DNA of 62,699 bases from Gallionellaceae bacterium (GCA_028714875.1 JAQTLN010000022.1:1-62699), one strand, 5' to 3'. Positions 19,048 through 29,161 are shown, counted from the stretch's first letter. Numbers and translations are program-made. The notes: generated by a model from the sequence alone, not told the origin.

Positions 19048-19487
19048 GCGCTTATATCGACACCAGTGCACTCGCCAAGTGCTATATCCGCGAAGCCAAT
19101 TCGCTGGATGTGCTTGACTGGGCGGATGCGCGGGAGGAATTGAGCACCAGTCCACTGACGCTACTTGAATTTCGTTGCCTGCTGGCGCGACGGCGCCGTG
19201 CCGGACAAATCGATGTTCAACTCGAACGTGGCGCATTGGCCGAGTTCGACCGCGACGTGCTCGGCCATACCTGGCGCGTTTACCCGGAAACCGGGCAGCT
19301 TTTCAGTGAAGCGCGCAACCTCATCGACCTGGTTCCGGAAATCCCCTTGCGCGCGCTTGATGCATTGCATCTGGCCTATGCCCGCCACTTTGGCGCCAAA
19401 TCGTTCGCCACCGCTGACAAGAATCAGGCCGCGGCCGCCCAGGCACTTGGCTTTTCTGTTTTCACCTTTTATCCAATCAAATCATGA
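19044..19487 (+). CDS. vapC: VapC-type PIN-domain ribonuclease toxin
   Basis: A 147-residue PIN-domain protein with the acidic metal-binding residues in place: Asp6 ([11 protein letters not shown]), Glu42 ([10 protein letters not shown]), Asp107 ([11 protein letters not shown]) and Asp126 ([10 protein letters not shown]). VapC toxins cleave structured RNAs such as tRNAs or rRNA loops; the target here is unknown. Translation starts with TTG at 19044, overlapping the antitoxin stop, and the toxin stop overlaps the lysS ATG (ATGA). The pair is therefore wedged directly into the translation of an aminoacyl-tRNA synthetase gene. Confidence 0.9.
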   Translation: MSAYIDTSALAKCYIREANSLDVLDWADAREELSTSPLTLLEFRCLLARRRRAGQIDVQLERGALAEFDRDVLGHTWRVYPETGQLFSEARNLIDLVPEIPLRALDALHLAYARHFGAKSFATADKNQAAAAQALGFSVFTFYPIKS

Positions 19488-20992
19488 CTGAATCCACCGC
19501 CCCCGCACCCGCCCAAGACGAAAACCAGATCATCACCGAGCGCCGCGAAAAACTCGCTAGCATCCGCGCCCAGGGGATCGCCTTCCCCAACGATTTCGAG
19601 CGCCGCGACTACGCGGGTGAAATCCATGCCTCTTGTGAGCTGACCAGCAAGGAAGACCTGGAAGCCAGCCCGGTCAGCGTCCAACTTGCCGGCCGCATGA
19701 TGCTGAAACGGGTCATGGGCAAGGCCAGTTTCGCCACCTTGCAGGACATGAGTGGACGCATGCAGATCTACGTCTCGCGTGAAGCGGTGGGTGAAGAAGC
19801 CTATGACGCCTTCAAGCGCATGGACCTGGGCGACATCCTCGGCGTGACCGGCACCCTGTTCCGCACCAAGACCGATGAACTGACCATCCACGCCACTTCG
19901 GTGCGCCTGCTGACCAAGGCGCTGCGGCCGCTGCCGGAGAAATTCCACGGCCTCACCGATCAGGAACAGAAATACCGTCAGCGTTACCTCGATCTGATCA
20001 CCAACGAGGACTCGCGCCGCACCTTCATCATTCGTTCCAAAGTCATCCAGGTCATGCGCGAGTTCTTCACCGCGCGCGGCTACCTGGAAGTGGAAACGCC
20101 GATGATGCACCCCATCCCCGGCGGCGCCTCCGCCAAGCCTTTCCTCACCCACCACAACGCGCTCGATATGCAGCTGTACCTGCGCATCGCGCCGGAGTTG
20201 TACTTGAAGCGACTGGTGGTCGGCGGCCTGGAAAAAGTCTTCGAGATCAACAGGAATTTTAGAAACGAAGGCATCTCCACGCGGCACAACCCGGAATTCA
20301 CCATGGTCGAGTTCTACGAGGCCTACCGGGATTACCGCTACCTGATGGACTTCACCGAAGCCATGTTCCGCGACATCGCCGAGAAGGTGCTGGGTACGAC
20401 GACCGTGCCCTATCAGGGCCACGAGATCGACTTGGGCAAACCGTTCGCCCGCATGACCGCGCTCGACGCCGTGCGCCACTACCACCCGGAATTAAAGGAT
20501 GCCCCGCTGCACGACCAGACTTTCGTGGTCGAGGAACTGAAGCGCCGCAAGATCGGTTTCCGCCCCAACGACGGCCTCGGTGGCCTGCAACTGACGTTGT
20601 TCGAGGAAACCACCGAGCACCTGCTGATTCAGCCCACCTTCATCATCGACTACCCGGCGGAAACCTCGCCGCTGGCGCGCCGCAACGACATCAACCCGGA
20701 CATCACCGACCGCTTCGAGCTGTTCATGGTCGGCCGCGAAATCGCCAACGGCTTCTCCGAGTTGAACGACCCGGAAGACCAGGAAGCCCGCTTCGACGCC
20801 CAGGTGGCCGCCAAGGAAGCCGGTGACGAGGAAGCCATGTTCAAGGACCGTGACTACATCCGCGCCCTGGAGCACGGCCTGCCCCCCACCGCCGGCGAAG
20901 GCATCGGCATCGACCGCCTGATCATGCTGCTCACCGACGCCCCCAGCATCCGCGACGTGATCCTGTTCCCGCAGTTGCGACGGGAGGAATGA
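19484..20992 (+). CDS. lysS: Lysine--tRNA ligase (class II)
   Basis: A 502-residue class II LysRS that charges tRNA-Lys. The N-terminal OB fold binds the anticodon ([20 protein letters not shown]). Class II motifs are visible: motif 2 in [20 protein letters not shown] and motif 3 in [20 protein letters not shown]. The length is normal for bacterial LysRS. The ATG overlaps the stop of vapC, so lysS is at least partly translationally coupled to the toxin-antitoxin unit unless an internal promoter exists. No terminator is recognised downstream; a REP follows at 21080. Confidence 0.97.
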   Translation: MTESTAPAPAQDENQIITERREKLASIRAQGIAFPNDFERRDYAGEIHASCELTSKEDLEASPVSVQLAGRMMLKRVMGKASFATLQDMSGRMQIYVSREAVGEEAYDAFKRMDLGDILGVTGTLFRTKTDELTIHATSVRLLTKALRPLPEKFHGLTDQEQKYRQRYLDLITNEDSRRTFIIRSKVIQVMREFFTARGYLEVETPMMHPIPGGASAKPFLTHHNALDMQLYLRIAPELYLKRLVVGGLEKVFEINRNFRNEGISTRHNPEFTMVEFYEAYRDYRYLMDFTEAMFRDIAEKVLGTTTVPYQGHEIDLGKPFARMTALDAVRHYHPELKDAPLHDQTFVVEELKRRKIGFRPNDGLGGLQLTLFEETTEHLLIQPTFIIDYPAETSPLARRNDINPDITDRFELFMVGREIANGFSELNDPEDQEARFDAQVAAKEAGDEEAMFKDRDYIRALEHGLPPTAGEGIGIDRLIMLLTDAPSIRDVILFPQLRREE

Positions 20993-21079
20993 AGGCGGCT
21001 TCAATCCTGCTTTGTTGCCTTAAAAACAATGCGCAACTTATTGTTTAATTGATGAATTCCACTAGTTTTAGGAACTCAA

Positions 21080-21138
21080 GTAGCGCCGGCTTCGTCGTTC
21101 TGATCAGCCCCACGAAGCCGGCGAGACGCCGGCGCTAC
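21080..21138. repeat. GTAGCGCC-type REP doublet
   Basis: The segment begins GTAGCGCCGGCTTCGTCG and ends with CACGAAGCCGGCGAGACGCCGGCGCTAC, quoted in part: CGAAGCCGGCGAGACGCCGG. It is an imperfect inverted pair closely related to the one at 55443-55514. Located between lysS and the IS630 remnant. Confidence 0.75.
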
Positions 21139-21173
21139 AGGGCAGGCATTTTCGCGTTACCGTGAAAGCTATT

Positions 21174-22189
21174 GATCCGGCCCGATGAAGTCTAAAGCCG
21201 CATAGCGTACATATCGATCCTGGAAATAGCTTATTACCCGCTCAGGTGTACGTTCTGCTTCAAATCCGCGTTGAGCCGCTCTTCAGGGTTGAGTTGCGGG
21301 CTATAGCTGGGCAGATAAAAAAGCTCGATTTGATCCCGCCGCTCCGCCACCCAAGCCTTGACGAGCTTGCTATGGTGGACCCGCAAGTTGTCCAGGATCA
21401 GGAAGACCTTCCTGCCCGCATCGTTGATCAAGGCTTCCAGGAATTCGATCAGCTTGTCCGCGTCAAATGCCTCATCGATGATCAGCCAGCGCGCCTTACC
21501 CTGGTTGGTCACGGTGGCGATCATGGAAAGCTTTTGACGGGTACCACCGGTGTTTTGCCGGCCGGGGCGTAGCCTCTGCCGCGCACGTCCGTGTTGACCA
21601 GCGCGGTCTCATCACCCCAGTGAATCTCGGCACCCTCTTGGCGAGCCCGTTGCTCGATGGCGGGATATTCGCCTTGTAGCCAGTTCTGCACCGCCTCGGG
21701 GCTTTGCTCGTAGGCGCGCTTGATAGGCTTTTGCGGCGTAAAACCCCAGCGGGCGAGGTACTTGCCGACGCTACGCACGTGCAGCTTGATCCCGTACTCT
21801 TGCTCAATAAGCTGCGCCACTGCCGCGCGGCTCCACAAGAAGAACTCCATCTTGAGCTGTTCAGGGCGTTTGTCGATGAGGGTGCGCTGAATCGTCTCTT
21901 CCTGGATGGCGCTGAGCACACGCCCCTCATCCCGACTGCGCCCTCGCGGCGCCGGCCGAATGGCGGGCCAGCCTCCCGCCTCAAATAGGGTCAATACAAC
22001 CGCGTACCGCCGGGTAGCTCAACCCCGTCATGGCCACGATTTGCATGATCCCAATCGCCTTCCTGTGTAGCCGCACGACTTGCTTCGCCGCTCGTGCAGT
22101 TGCTCCAATGTCTGTTTTCGCGCGTTTTCTTTGTCCATGGCTCTCGGAGTAAGAAAATCACAGAAAGTCTTACTTCATTGGGCCTAATC
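21174..22189 (-). mobile_element. IS630-family insertion sequence remnant
   Basis: About 1 kb carrying a decayed IS630-type (DDE/Tc1-mariner-like) transposase. Imperfect terminal inverted repeats are visible: GATCCGGCCCGATGAAGT on the left (21174-21191) and, as its complement, GATTAGGCCCAATGAAGT on the right (22172-22189). A TA lies at 22185-22186 on the right side; a clean TA duplication is not evident. Confidence 0.75.
21234..22138 (-). pseudogene. IS630-family transposase, multiply frameshifted
   Basis: Starts at ATG 22138 (MDKENARKQTLEQLHERR). The frame shifts into KQVVRLHRKAIGIMQIVAMT and GLSYPAVRG, shifts again into LFEAGGWPAIRPAPRGR (21994-21521), and shifts a third time near 21525 into MIATVTNQGKARWLI (21524-21234). 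The catalytic DDE pieces remain: ILDNLRVHHSKLVKAW and YLPSYSPQLNPEERLNADLK. The first shift fits loss of one base after LHERR, the second one extra C in ATTGACCCTATTT. The third lacks a good slippery site, so decay rather than programmed frameshifting is the better reading. Confidence 0.87.
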
Positions 22190-22200
22190 TACAGTGCCCT

Positions 22201-22231
22201 GCCCCCCTGCCCCCCTGTGAAAAAGGGGGGA
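22201..22231. repeat. Family-1 half unit
   Basis: CCCCCCTGCCCCCCTGTGAAAAAGGGGGG, a single hairpin with its CTGCCCC flank, between the IS630 remnant and the CheB-CheR gene. Quoted in part only: CCCCCCTGTGAAAAAGGGGG. Confidence 0.7.
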
Positions 22232-22258
22232 ACCGCATCCCCTCTTTGCCTGACAACC

Positions 22259-25141
22259 CTACCGCACCTCCTCCATCGCCAACAGAATCAACGGGGTGGC
22301 GCCGTGTTTGGCGAGGATACGGCGGGCGTTGAGGAGCAACTTGCGCGAGCCGATGCCGGGGAAGTCGTGTTCCACCGCGTAGCCCTCGAAGCTCTTGTCG
22401 CGCGGCAGTATTTTCTCCAGCAGTTCGCGCAATTCCGGAATGTCCCACTGGCCGTTGCCCAGCCCGTAGAGCGGTTGCCCGACGGTGTCGCCCGGCCTCG
22501 TCTTGAAGCGCTGGTAATAGGAGCGGCTGGCGGAGATCACGAGCAAATCGCCATCCAGCACCACCAGGGGTTCGCGCACAGTATCGACGATGGCTTCGGC
22601 GAGTTCCCGCGCCTCCTGTACCGCCGCTTCGGCGGTGATGCGCGCGCTGATATCGGAGAAGGTCAGCACCACGCCCTCGATCACGTTGTCCAAGGTGCGG
22701 TAAGGCTGGATACGCACCAGATAGGTGGCGCCGCCGAGGGTTTTCACTTCGCGTTCGCTGGGCACCAAGGTATCGAGCACGGCCCGTGCCTCGATCAGCA
22801 AACCCTCGTCCGAGAGGTCGGATTTGATGTCGGCCAGCGGTCGCCCCACGTCGGTCGCCACCAGACGATAGGCGCGCACCGCCTCGCGGGTGAAACGGCG
22901 GATGCGCAGGTGCGGGTCGAGGAAGATGGTGCCGATGTTGATGTTGTCGAGCAGGTTTTTCATGTCGTTCTGCATGCCCGCCAGTTGCTCGATTTTGGCC
23001 TGGAGTTCGGCATTCACGGTGATTAGTTCCTCGTTCACCGATTGCAGTTCTTCCTTGGAAGTTTCCAGTTCCTCGTTGGTGGATTGCAGTTCTTCGTTGG
23101 TGGATTGCAATTCCTCGTTGGTCGATTTGAGCTCCTCGTTGGAGGCCTGCTGTTCCTCGATGGTGGCTTGCAGGTTTTCCTTGGTGTAGGCCAGCTCCCG
23201 CTCGATTTCCTCGACGCGCGGCGTAGCGTCGCTGGGGGCGACGCGCTTGCCACGCCGCCGTTTCCCGGGCGCGGCGGGTGGGATGTCCTGAAAGCTGACC
23301 AGCAGCAGGCCCTGGCCGGCCTCCGGGTCGGGCAGGGGGCGCACGCTGAGGTTGACGGGCTGGAAGTCGCCATTGGTCTTGACCTGAATTTCGTGGTTCA
23401 ACGTGGTTCTGGGTTCAGTGCCCAGCAAAGCGGCGCGCAGGTGCAGTTGCAGGCCCTCGCGCGCCATGTCGATGACGTTGAGGCTGGCCTGGCCGGGCGC
23501 CGGGCGCAGATATTTTCCGGTGTCGCCATGCACGAACAGGAGGTTGCCCTTGCTGTCGGTCAGCACCGAGGCGGGCGCATAGGACTGAAGCAGCGCGCGC
23601 CGGGTGAGTTCGGCGAAATTCGTTTCCTTGACCTGTTTCACGTTGTCCTCCGTAGCCCTGACAGGGCTGTCCGCCGTCCACGACAGGCCGCCCGCCATCA
23701 TCGCGCGAGTGGAGGCGACCGAGTGGGTGGCGCGGTAAAGCTTCCATTTGCGGCTCAGGGCCGTGAACAATTCGGGGTGGTTGCCGATGCTCTCGGAAGG
23801 CGACAGAAACAGCACGCCGCCCGGCTTCAAGGCGTAATGAAAGGCTGGGAACAGGCGGTGTTGCAGTTCCGGTTCCAGATAGATCATCAGATTGCGGCAA
23901 CTGAGCAGATCGAGCTTGGTAAAGGGCGGGTCCTTGATGACGTTCTGGACGGCGAACACCACCATCTCGCGGATTTCCTTCTTCACCCGGTAACCGGCGT
24001 CTTCCTTGACGAAGTAGCGGTACAGCCGTTCCGGCGTGACATCGGCGGCGATATTGGGCGGATACAAACCGGCTCGGGCGAGGGCGATGGCGTCATCGTC
24101 GAGATCGGTGGCATAGATCTGAATCTTGAATTCCTGATGCTGCTTATCCCACCACTCGTCCATGTACTCGCGCAGCAGGATGGCGATGGAATAGGCCTCC
24201 TCGCCACTGGCGCAGCCGGCCACCCAGACGCGGAACACATAGCCTTCCGGCTTGTCGGCGAACAGTTGCGGCAGAATTTCCTGTTTGAGGGTGGCGAAGG
24301 CCTCCGGGTCACGAAAAAAACTGGTGACGTTGATCAGCAATTCCTTGAACAAAACCTGCACCTCGGCTGGGTGCTCCTTCAGGTAGCGAGCATAGACTTC
24401 GCTGTCGCCCAGATCGTGCTGCGCCATGCGCCGCTCGATACGGCGTCCGATGGTGCTTTTCTTGTACAGGGAAAAATCGTGGCCGGTGCCGGCGCGCAAC
24501 AGCATCAGAATGCGGTTCATGCCGCCGGCGGGCACCGGCGCTAGCGCTTGCGGCGCGGGCAGTGTGGCGAGATGCAGCAAGGCCGCCGGCATGTTCTCCG
24601 GCGCCAGCACCTGGGTGGCGTAACCGGCCTGGATGGCGCTGGTCGGCATGCCGTCATATTTGGCCGTGGCCGGTTCCTGAACCAGGGTGACGCCACCGGC
24701 GCCAAGGATGGCACGCAGCCCCAGGGTGCCGTCGGTGCCGGTGCCGGAAAGAATGACGCCGATGGCGTGCTCGCCCTGATCCTCGGCCAGGGACCGCAGG
24801 AAGGCGTCGATCGGCATGCGCTGCCCGCGCGGCACCTCCGGCAGGGAGAGTTGCAGCACCCCGTGGAAGATCGCCATATCGCGGTTGGGCGGCATGACGT
24901 AGACATGATTGGGCGCCACCACCGCCTGATCCTCTACTTCGATGACCGGCATGGCCGTGCTGCGTTGCAGAATTTCACCGAGCAGACTGACATGGTCCGG
25001 GTCCAGGTGCGACACCAGGACGTAAGCCATGCCGCCATCCGGCGGCACCTTGCGGAAGAACTGCTCGAATGCCTCCAGCCCGCCGGCGGAAGCACCCAGC
25101 GCGACGATGGGGAAAACGGGGATTTCAGTCTTGGCGGCCAC
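22259..25141 (-). CDS. CheB-CheR fusion chemotaxis-type methyltransferase/methylesterase with PAS domains
   Basis: About 960 residues. Residues 1-170: CheB methylesterase, with catalytic Ser18 in GASAGG, His in SHLDPDH and Asp in SGTGTDGTLG. Residues about 195-450: CheR SAM-dependent methyltransferase (RVWVAGCASGEEAYSIAILL, NVIKDPPFTKLDLLSCRNL). Residues about 630-700: a long coiled coil built on repeated STNEELQ heptads. Then PAS domains (RRFTREAVRAYRLVATDVGR and a terminal one, LVVLDGDLLVISASRSYY). No kinase domain follows. Such fusions are thought to couple methylation chemistry to PAS sensing in non-flagellar signalling. Start: GTG at 25141 with AGGAG at proper spacing; the ATG at 25225 lies in repeat DNA and is rejected. 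Confidence 0.92.
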   Translation of the reverse strand: MAAKTEIPVFPIVALGASAGGLEAFEQFFRKVPPDGGMAYVLVSHLDPDHVSLLGEILQRSTAMPVIEVEDQAVVAPNHVYVMPPNRDMAIFHGVLQLSLPEVPRGQRMPIDAFLRSLAEDQGEHAIGVILSGTGTDGTLGLRAILGAGGVTLVQEPATAKYDGMPTSAIQAGYATQVLAPENMPAALLHLATLPAPQALAPVPAGGMNRILMLLRAGTGHDFSLYKKSTIGRRIERRMAQHDLGDSEVYARYLKEHPAEVQVLFKELLINVTSFFRDPEAFATLKQEILPQLFADKPEGYVFRVWVAGCASGEEAYSIAILLREYMDEWWDKQHQEFKIQIYATDLDDDAIALARAGLYPPNIAADVTPERLYRYFVKEDAGYRVKKEIREMVVFAVQNVIKDPPFTKLDLLSCRNLMIYLEPELQHRLFPAFHYALKPGGVLFLSPSESIGNHPELFTALSRKWKLYRATHSVASTRAMMAGGLSWTADSPVRATEDNVKQVKETNFAELTRRALLQSYAPASVLTDSKGNLLFVHGDTGKYLRPAPGQASLNVIDMAREGLQLHLRAALLGTEPRTTLNHEIQVKTNGDFQPVNLSVRPLPDPEAGQGLLLVSFQDIPPAAPGKRRRGKRVAPSDATPRVEEIERELAYTKENLQATIEEQQASNEELKSTNEELQSTNEELQSTNEELETSKEELQSVNEELITVNAELQAKIEQLAGMQNDMKNLLDNINIGTIFLDPHLRIRRFTREAVRAYRLVATDVGRPLADIKSDLSDEGLLIEARAVLDTLVPSEREVKTLGGATYLVRIQPYRTLDNVIEGVVLTFSDISARITAEAAVQEARELAEAIVDTVREPLVVLDGDLLVISASRSYYQRFKTRPGDTVGQPLYGLGNGQWDIPELRELLEKILPRDKSFEGYAVEHDFPGIGSRKLLLNARRILAKHGATPLILLAMEEVR

Positions 25142-25185
25142 GAACGTCTCCTGGAGTGTGGTGGCGAATGCTACGGGAATTTTTC

Positions 25186-25532
25186 GCTCTCTTTGGCTCC
25201 TCCCTTTGAGAAAGGGGGGTTCCACGGCAAACCACTTCCGCGTTTGGCTCCCCCCTTTTTCAAAGGGGGGCTGGGGGGGATTTCGTCAAGGGTGGCGCGA
25301 GTGCGAGCGTCGCTAAATCCCCCCTGCCCCCCTTTAGGAAAGGGGGGTTCCACGGCAAACCGCTTCCGCGTTTGGCTCCCCCCTTTTTCAAAGGGGGGCT
25401 GGGGGGGATTTCGTCAAGGGTGGCGCGAGTGCGAGCGTCGCTAAATCCCCCCTGCCCCCCTTTAGGAAAGGGGGGTTCCACGGCAAACCGCTTCCGCGTT
25501 TGGCGCCCCCCTTTGAGAAAGGGGGGTTCTGA
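25186..25532. repeat. Tandem array of family-1 repeats, 128-bp period
   Basis: CGTTTGGCTC occurs at 25241, 25369 and again from 25497, giving a 128-bp period. Each period contains one full double-hairpin unit plus the phrase TTCCACGGCAAACC(G/A)CTTCCG. Two complete periods and partial flanks are present, and the copies differ by very few bases, so the amplification looks recent. It separates the CheB-CheR gene from the divergent amidohydrolase gene. Confidence 0.9.
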
Positions 25533-25581
25533 GCTACCCAACCTACGCTAGCATTCCGCCATCGTTCAGTCGGAACCCGCC

Positions 25582-26919
25582 ATGCCTACTCCAGACCACC
25601 ACCCACACACCACCGATCTGCGCATCGACGCTGGCTGGATCGTTCCCGTGCAACCCAGAGGCGCGGTGCTGGCCGGGCATAGTTTGCTGGTGAAGGAGGG
25701 GCGCATCGCCGCGTTGCTGCCGAGCGCGGAGGCGGATGCCTGGAGCAGCCGTGAGCGTGTACATCTGCCCGGCCATGTATTGATTCCCGGTTTGGTCAAC
25801 CTGCATACCCACGCCGCCATGACTCTGCTGCGCGGCTATGCCGATGACCTGCCGCTGATGGACTGGCTCAACCACCACATCTGGCCGGCCGAGTCGCGCC
25901 ACGGCAGCCACGATTTCGTGCGCGACGGCACCCTGCTGGCCTGCCTGGAGATGCTCAAGGGCGGCATCACCTGTTTCAACGACATGTATTTCTTCGCCGA
26001 AGGCGCGGTGGAAGCGGCTACCCAGGCCGGCATGCGGATCGCCGCCGGGATGATTCTGGTGGATTTTCCCACCGGCTATGCCGCCGACACCGATGGCTAT
26101 CTGCAAAAAGGCCTGGCCATGCGCGACGCCCATGCCGACAACCCGCTGGCGACCTTCTGCCTGGCGCCGCACGCGCCCTACACGGTGGGCGATCGCGGCC
26201 TGGAAAAGATCATGACCTACGCCGAGCAGCTCGACCTGCCGGTACACATCCATCTCCATGAAACCGAAGACGAACTGAAACATAGCCGCGAACAATATGG
26301 CGTCCGCCCGCTCGCCCGGCTGAAGTCGCTGGGCATGCTGACGCCCGGCTTGATCGCCGTGCATGGCGTCCACCTCAACGACATGGAAATCGGTTGGCTG
26401 GCCAGCCACGGCTGCCATGTCGCGCATTGCCCGGCGTCCAACCTCAAGCTGGGCAGCGGTTTCGCGCCGGTGGCCAAGCTGCTGGCGGAGGGGGTCAATG
26501 TCGGCATCGGCACAGATGGCGCCGCCAGCAACAACCGCCTCGACATGCTCGGCGAAATGCGTCTCGCGGCCCTGCTCGCCAAAGGCGTTTCCGGCGACCC
26601 CGCCGCCCTCCCCGCCGCCCAGGCGCTGGAAATGGCCACCCTGTCCGGCGCCCGCGCGCTCGGCCTGGAACAGGAAATCGGTTCCCTGGAACCGGGCAAA
26701 CAGGCCGACATCGTCGCCATCGACCTCGCCCATCCCGGTAGCCTGCCTTGCTACGACCCGCTTTCCGACCTGGTCTACAGCGTCGGCCGCGAACAGGTCA
26801 GCCATGTCTGGGTGGCTGGCCAGGCGCGCGTGGAAAACGGTGTTTGTCTCAGCCTGGACAGCAGGGATATCCTGCGCGCGGCGGGACGCTGGAAGGGGCT
26901 GATCAGTCGGGACGGGTAA
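25582..26919 (+). CDS. mtaD: Amidohydrolase, 5-methylthioadenosine/S-adenosylhomocysteine deaminase type
   Basis: A 445-residue metal-dependent amidohydrolase of the TRZ/ATZ/MtaD group, which deaminates 5'-methylthioadenosine and S-adenosylhomocysteine (or related N-heterocycles). Metal ligands are visible: His75 and His77 in NLHTHAAM, a His cluster at 222-226 (HIHLHETEDE), His in AVHGVHL and Asp312 in GTDGAASNN. ATLSGARALGLEQEIGSLEP and GKQADIVAID are the usual C-terminal composite-domain motifs. Start ATG at 25582. Chlorohydrolase or guanine-deaminase-like specificity cannot be excluded, so the symbol is provisional. Confidence 0.87.
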   Translation: MPTPDHHPHTTDLRIDAGWIVPVQPRGAVLAGHSLLVKEGRIAALLPSAEADAWSSRERVHLPGHVLIPGLVNLHTHAAMTLLRGYADDLPLMDWLNHHIWPAESRHGSHDFVRDGTLLACLEMLKGGITCFNDMYFFAEGAVEAATQAGMRIAAGMILVDFPTGYAADTDGYLQKGLAMRDAHADNPLATFCLAPHAPYTVGDRGLEKIMTYAEQLDLPVHIHLHETEDELKHSREQYGVRPLARLKSLGMLTPGLIAVHGVHLNDMEIGWLASHGCHVAHCPASNLKLGSGFAPVAKLLAEGVNVGIGTDGAASNNRLDMLGEMRLAALLAKGVSGDPAALPAAQALEMATLSGARALGLEQEIGSLEPGKQADIVAIDLAHPGSLPCYDPLSDLVYSVGREQVSHVWVAGQARVENGVCLSLDSRDILRAAGRWKGLISRDG

Positions 26920-26929
26920 ACAGCCTTCA

Positions 26930-27040
26930 TTCCCCCTTTGAAAAAGGGAGGCCGCTCCCTCGGAGTGGTTTCTGTGGCATCACCCGTTCACACGAAATGA
27001 GCGAAAAAAAACGCCGGCAGGGATGCCGGCGCTACAGGGG
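26930..27040. repeat. Family-1 half unit and a GTAGCGCC-type REP
   Basis: At 26931-26952 there is a CCCCCTTTGAAAAAGGGAGG hairpin. At 27013-27036 there is GCCGGCAGGGATGCCGGC followed by GCTACA, a REP also seen at 29828 and 54086. Together they fill the gap between the convergent amidohydrolase and dnaK genes. Confidence 0.7.
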
Positions 27041-27069
27041 TGGCGGCTGGCGCCGCCTCATGCGGGGTC

Positions 27070-28986
27070 TTACTTGTCTTTCACTTCCTCAAACTCGGCG
27101 TCGACGACATCGTCGTCCTTCTTGCCGCCTGTCGCGTCGGGGCCAGCTTCACCACCAGCCGCGCCCTGGTCCTTGGCGTACATCTGCTCGGACAGTTTGT
27201 GGCTGGCTTCGGCCAGGACCTGGGTCTTGGCTTCGATCTCGTCCTTGTCGCCGGACTTGATGGCGGCTTCGGCCTCCGTGATTGCGGTTTCGATCTTGGT
27301 TTTTTCCTCGGCGCCGACCTTGTCGCCGAAGTCCTTCAGCGCCTTCTTCACCGAGTGCACCATGCTGTCGGCCTGGTTGCGCGCGGTGGCCAGTTCGAAG
27401 GCCTTGTGGTCTTCGGCGGCGTTGGCTTCGGCGTCGGACACCATCTTCTTGATCTCGTCCTCGGAGAGGCCGGAGTTCGCCTTGATGGTGATCTTGGCTT
27501 CCTTGCCGGTGCCCTTGTCTTTGGCGGAAACGTGCAGGATGCCGTTGGCGTCGATGTCGAAAGTGACCTCGATCTGCGGCATGCCACGCGAGGCCGGCGG
27601 GATGTCGGTGAGGTTGAACTGGCCCAGGCTCTTGTTGCCGGAGGCCATTTCACGCTCGCCCTGCAGAACGTGGATGGTCACCGCGGTCTGGTTGTCGTCG
27701 GCGGTGGAGAACACCTGATTGGCGCGGGTCGGGATGGTGGTGTTTTTCGGGATCAGCTTGGTCATCACGCTGCCCAGGGTTTCGATGCCCAGGGACAAGG
27801 GGGTGACGTCCAGCAGCAGCACGTCCTTGACCTCGCCCTGCAGCACGCCGCCCTGGATCGCGGCGCCGACGGCGACCGCCTCATCGGGGTTGACGTCCTT
27901 GCGCGGCTCCTTGCCGAAGAACTCTTTCACCAGTTCCTGCACCTTGGGCATGCGGGTCATGCCGCCGACCAGAATCACGTCGCCGATGTCGGAAACCTTG
28001 ATACCGGAATCCTTGATCGCGATCTTGCACGGTTCGATGGTGCGCTTGATCAATTCTTCCACCAGGCTCTCGAACTTGGAGCGGGTGATCTTCAAGACCA
28101 GGTGCTTCGGGCCGGAGGCATCCGCCGTGATGTAGGGCAGGTTGATCTCGGTCTGGGTCGCGGAGGACAACTCGATCTTGGCCTTCTCGGCGGCTTCCTT
28201 CAGGCGTTGCAGGGCCAGCACGTCCTGCTTCAGGTTGACGCCGGACTCTTTCTTGAACTCGTCGATGATGTAATCGATCAGGCGCTGGTCGAAGTCCTCG
28301 CCGCCCAGGAAGGTGTCGCCGTTGGTGGACAGCACCTCGAACTGGTGCTCGCCGTCGATTTCCGCGATCTCGATGATGGAGATGTCGAAGGTGCCGCCGC
28401 CCAGGTCATACACGGCGATCTTGCGGTCGCCTTCCTGCTTGTCCATGCCGAAGGCCAGCGCCGCCGCCGTGGGCTCGTTGATGATGCGCTTCACTTCCAG
28501 GCCGGCGATGCGACCGGCGTCCTTGGTGGCCTGGCGCTGGCTGTCATTGAAGTAAGCCGGCACGGTGATGACCGCCTCCGTGACCTCTTCGCCCAGGTAG
28601 TCCTCGGCGGTCTTCTTCATCTTGCGCAGCACTTCGGCGGAAATTTGCGGCGGCGCTTTCTTCTCGCCATGTACTTCCACCCAGGCGTCGCCGTTGTCGG
28701 CCTGGAAAATCTTGAATGGCATCAGGTCGATGTCTTTCTGCACTTCCTTTTCCTGGAAGCGGCGACCGATCAGGCGCTTGATGGCATACAGGGTGTTCTT
28801 GGGGTTGGTGACGGACTGCCGCTTGGCCGGCGCGCCGCACAGGATCTCGCCGTCTTCCACGTAAGCGACGATGGACGGGGTGGTGCGCGTGCCTTCCGCG
28901 TTTTCGATGACCTTGGCCTTGCCGCCTTCCATGATCGCGACGCAGGAATTGGTGGTACCCAGGTCAATGCCGATGATCTTGCTCAT
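27070..28986 (-). CDS. dnaK: Chaperone DnaK (Hsp70)
   Basis: A 638-residue Hsp70. The ATPase domain begins [20 protein letters not shown] and includes [20 protein letters not shown] and [20 protein letters not shown]. The substrate-binding domain includes [20 protein letters not shown], and the C-terminus is the charged tail [15 protein letters not shown]. Length and ends are those of proteobacterial DnaK. It lies downstream of grpE on the same strand with a 175-bp gap that contains a family-2 palindromic repeat. No dnaJ follows within the window: the next gene is convergent. Confidence 0.98.
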   Translation of the reverse strand: MSKIIGIDLGTTNSCVAIMEGGKAKVIENAEGTRTTPSIVAYVEDGEILCGAPAKRQSVTNPKNTLYAIKRLIGRRFQEKEVQKDIDLMPFKIFQADNGDAWVEVHGEKKAPPQISAEVLRKMKKTAEDYLGEEVTEAVITVPAYFNDSQRQATKDAGRIAGLEVKRIINEPTAAALAFGMDKQEGDRKIAVYDLGGGTFDISIIEIAEIDGEHQFEVLSTNGDTFLGGEDFDQRLIDYIIDEFKKESGVNLKQDVLALQRLKEAAEKAKIELSSATQTEINLPYITADASGPKHLVLKITRSKFESLVEELIKRTIEPCKIAIKDSGIKVSDIGDVILVGGMTRMPKVQELVKEFFGKEPRKDVNPDEAVAVGAAIQGGVLQGEVKDVLLLDVTPLSLGIETLGSVMTKLIPKNTTIPTRANQVFSTADDNQTAVTIHVLQGEREMASGNKSLGQFNLTDIPPASRGMPQIEVTFDIDANGILHVSAKDKGTGKEAKITIKANSGLSEDEIKKMVSDAEANAAEDHKAFELATARNQADSMVHSVKKALKDFGDKVGAEEKTKIETAITEAEAAIKSGDKDEIEAKTQVLAEASHKLSEQMYAKDQGAAGGEAGPDATGGKKDDDVVDAEFEEVKDK

Positions 28987-29051
28987 TTGTGTCTTCCTCA
29001 GAAAAATTGGCTTGCTAGCTTTATGGGATTGTTGAGCGCGGTTTCAAGAGG

Positions 29052-29158
29052 GGAATTTCTCCCCTCCCCCACCGGGGGAGGGGCTGGGGGAGAGGGAACA
29101 ACGTCAGCCTGTTCCGCGCGCATTCCCTCTCCCCGACCCTCCCCCGGAGGGGAGGGAA
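29052..29158. repeat. Family-2 dispersed palindromic repeat (CCCTCTCCC type)
   Basis: Left half TCTCCCCTCCCCCACCGGGG and GGCTGGGGGAGAGGGAAC; right half CATTCCCTCTCCCCGACCCT and CCCCCGGAGGGGAGGG. The two halves are inverted around about 25 bp. This is the only purely intergenic copy seen; the others lie inside mfd, tex and the DUF748 gene. Confidence 0.85.
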
Positions 29159-29161
29159 AAT

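Noticed and set aside
21500-21545. Programmed -1 frameshift joining the two IS630 transposase frames
   Set aside because: Only four A residues at the junction, re-pairing would be poor, and the upstream part has two further frame breaks, so the gene is decayed.
23042-24544. 500-residue frame antisense to the CheB-CheR gene
   Set aside because: Shadow; its FLVGGLQFF-type repeats merely mirror the STNEELQ coiled coil.
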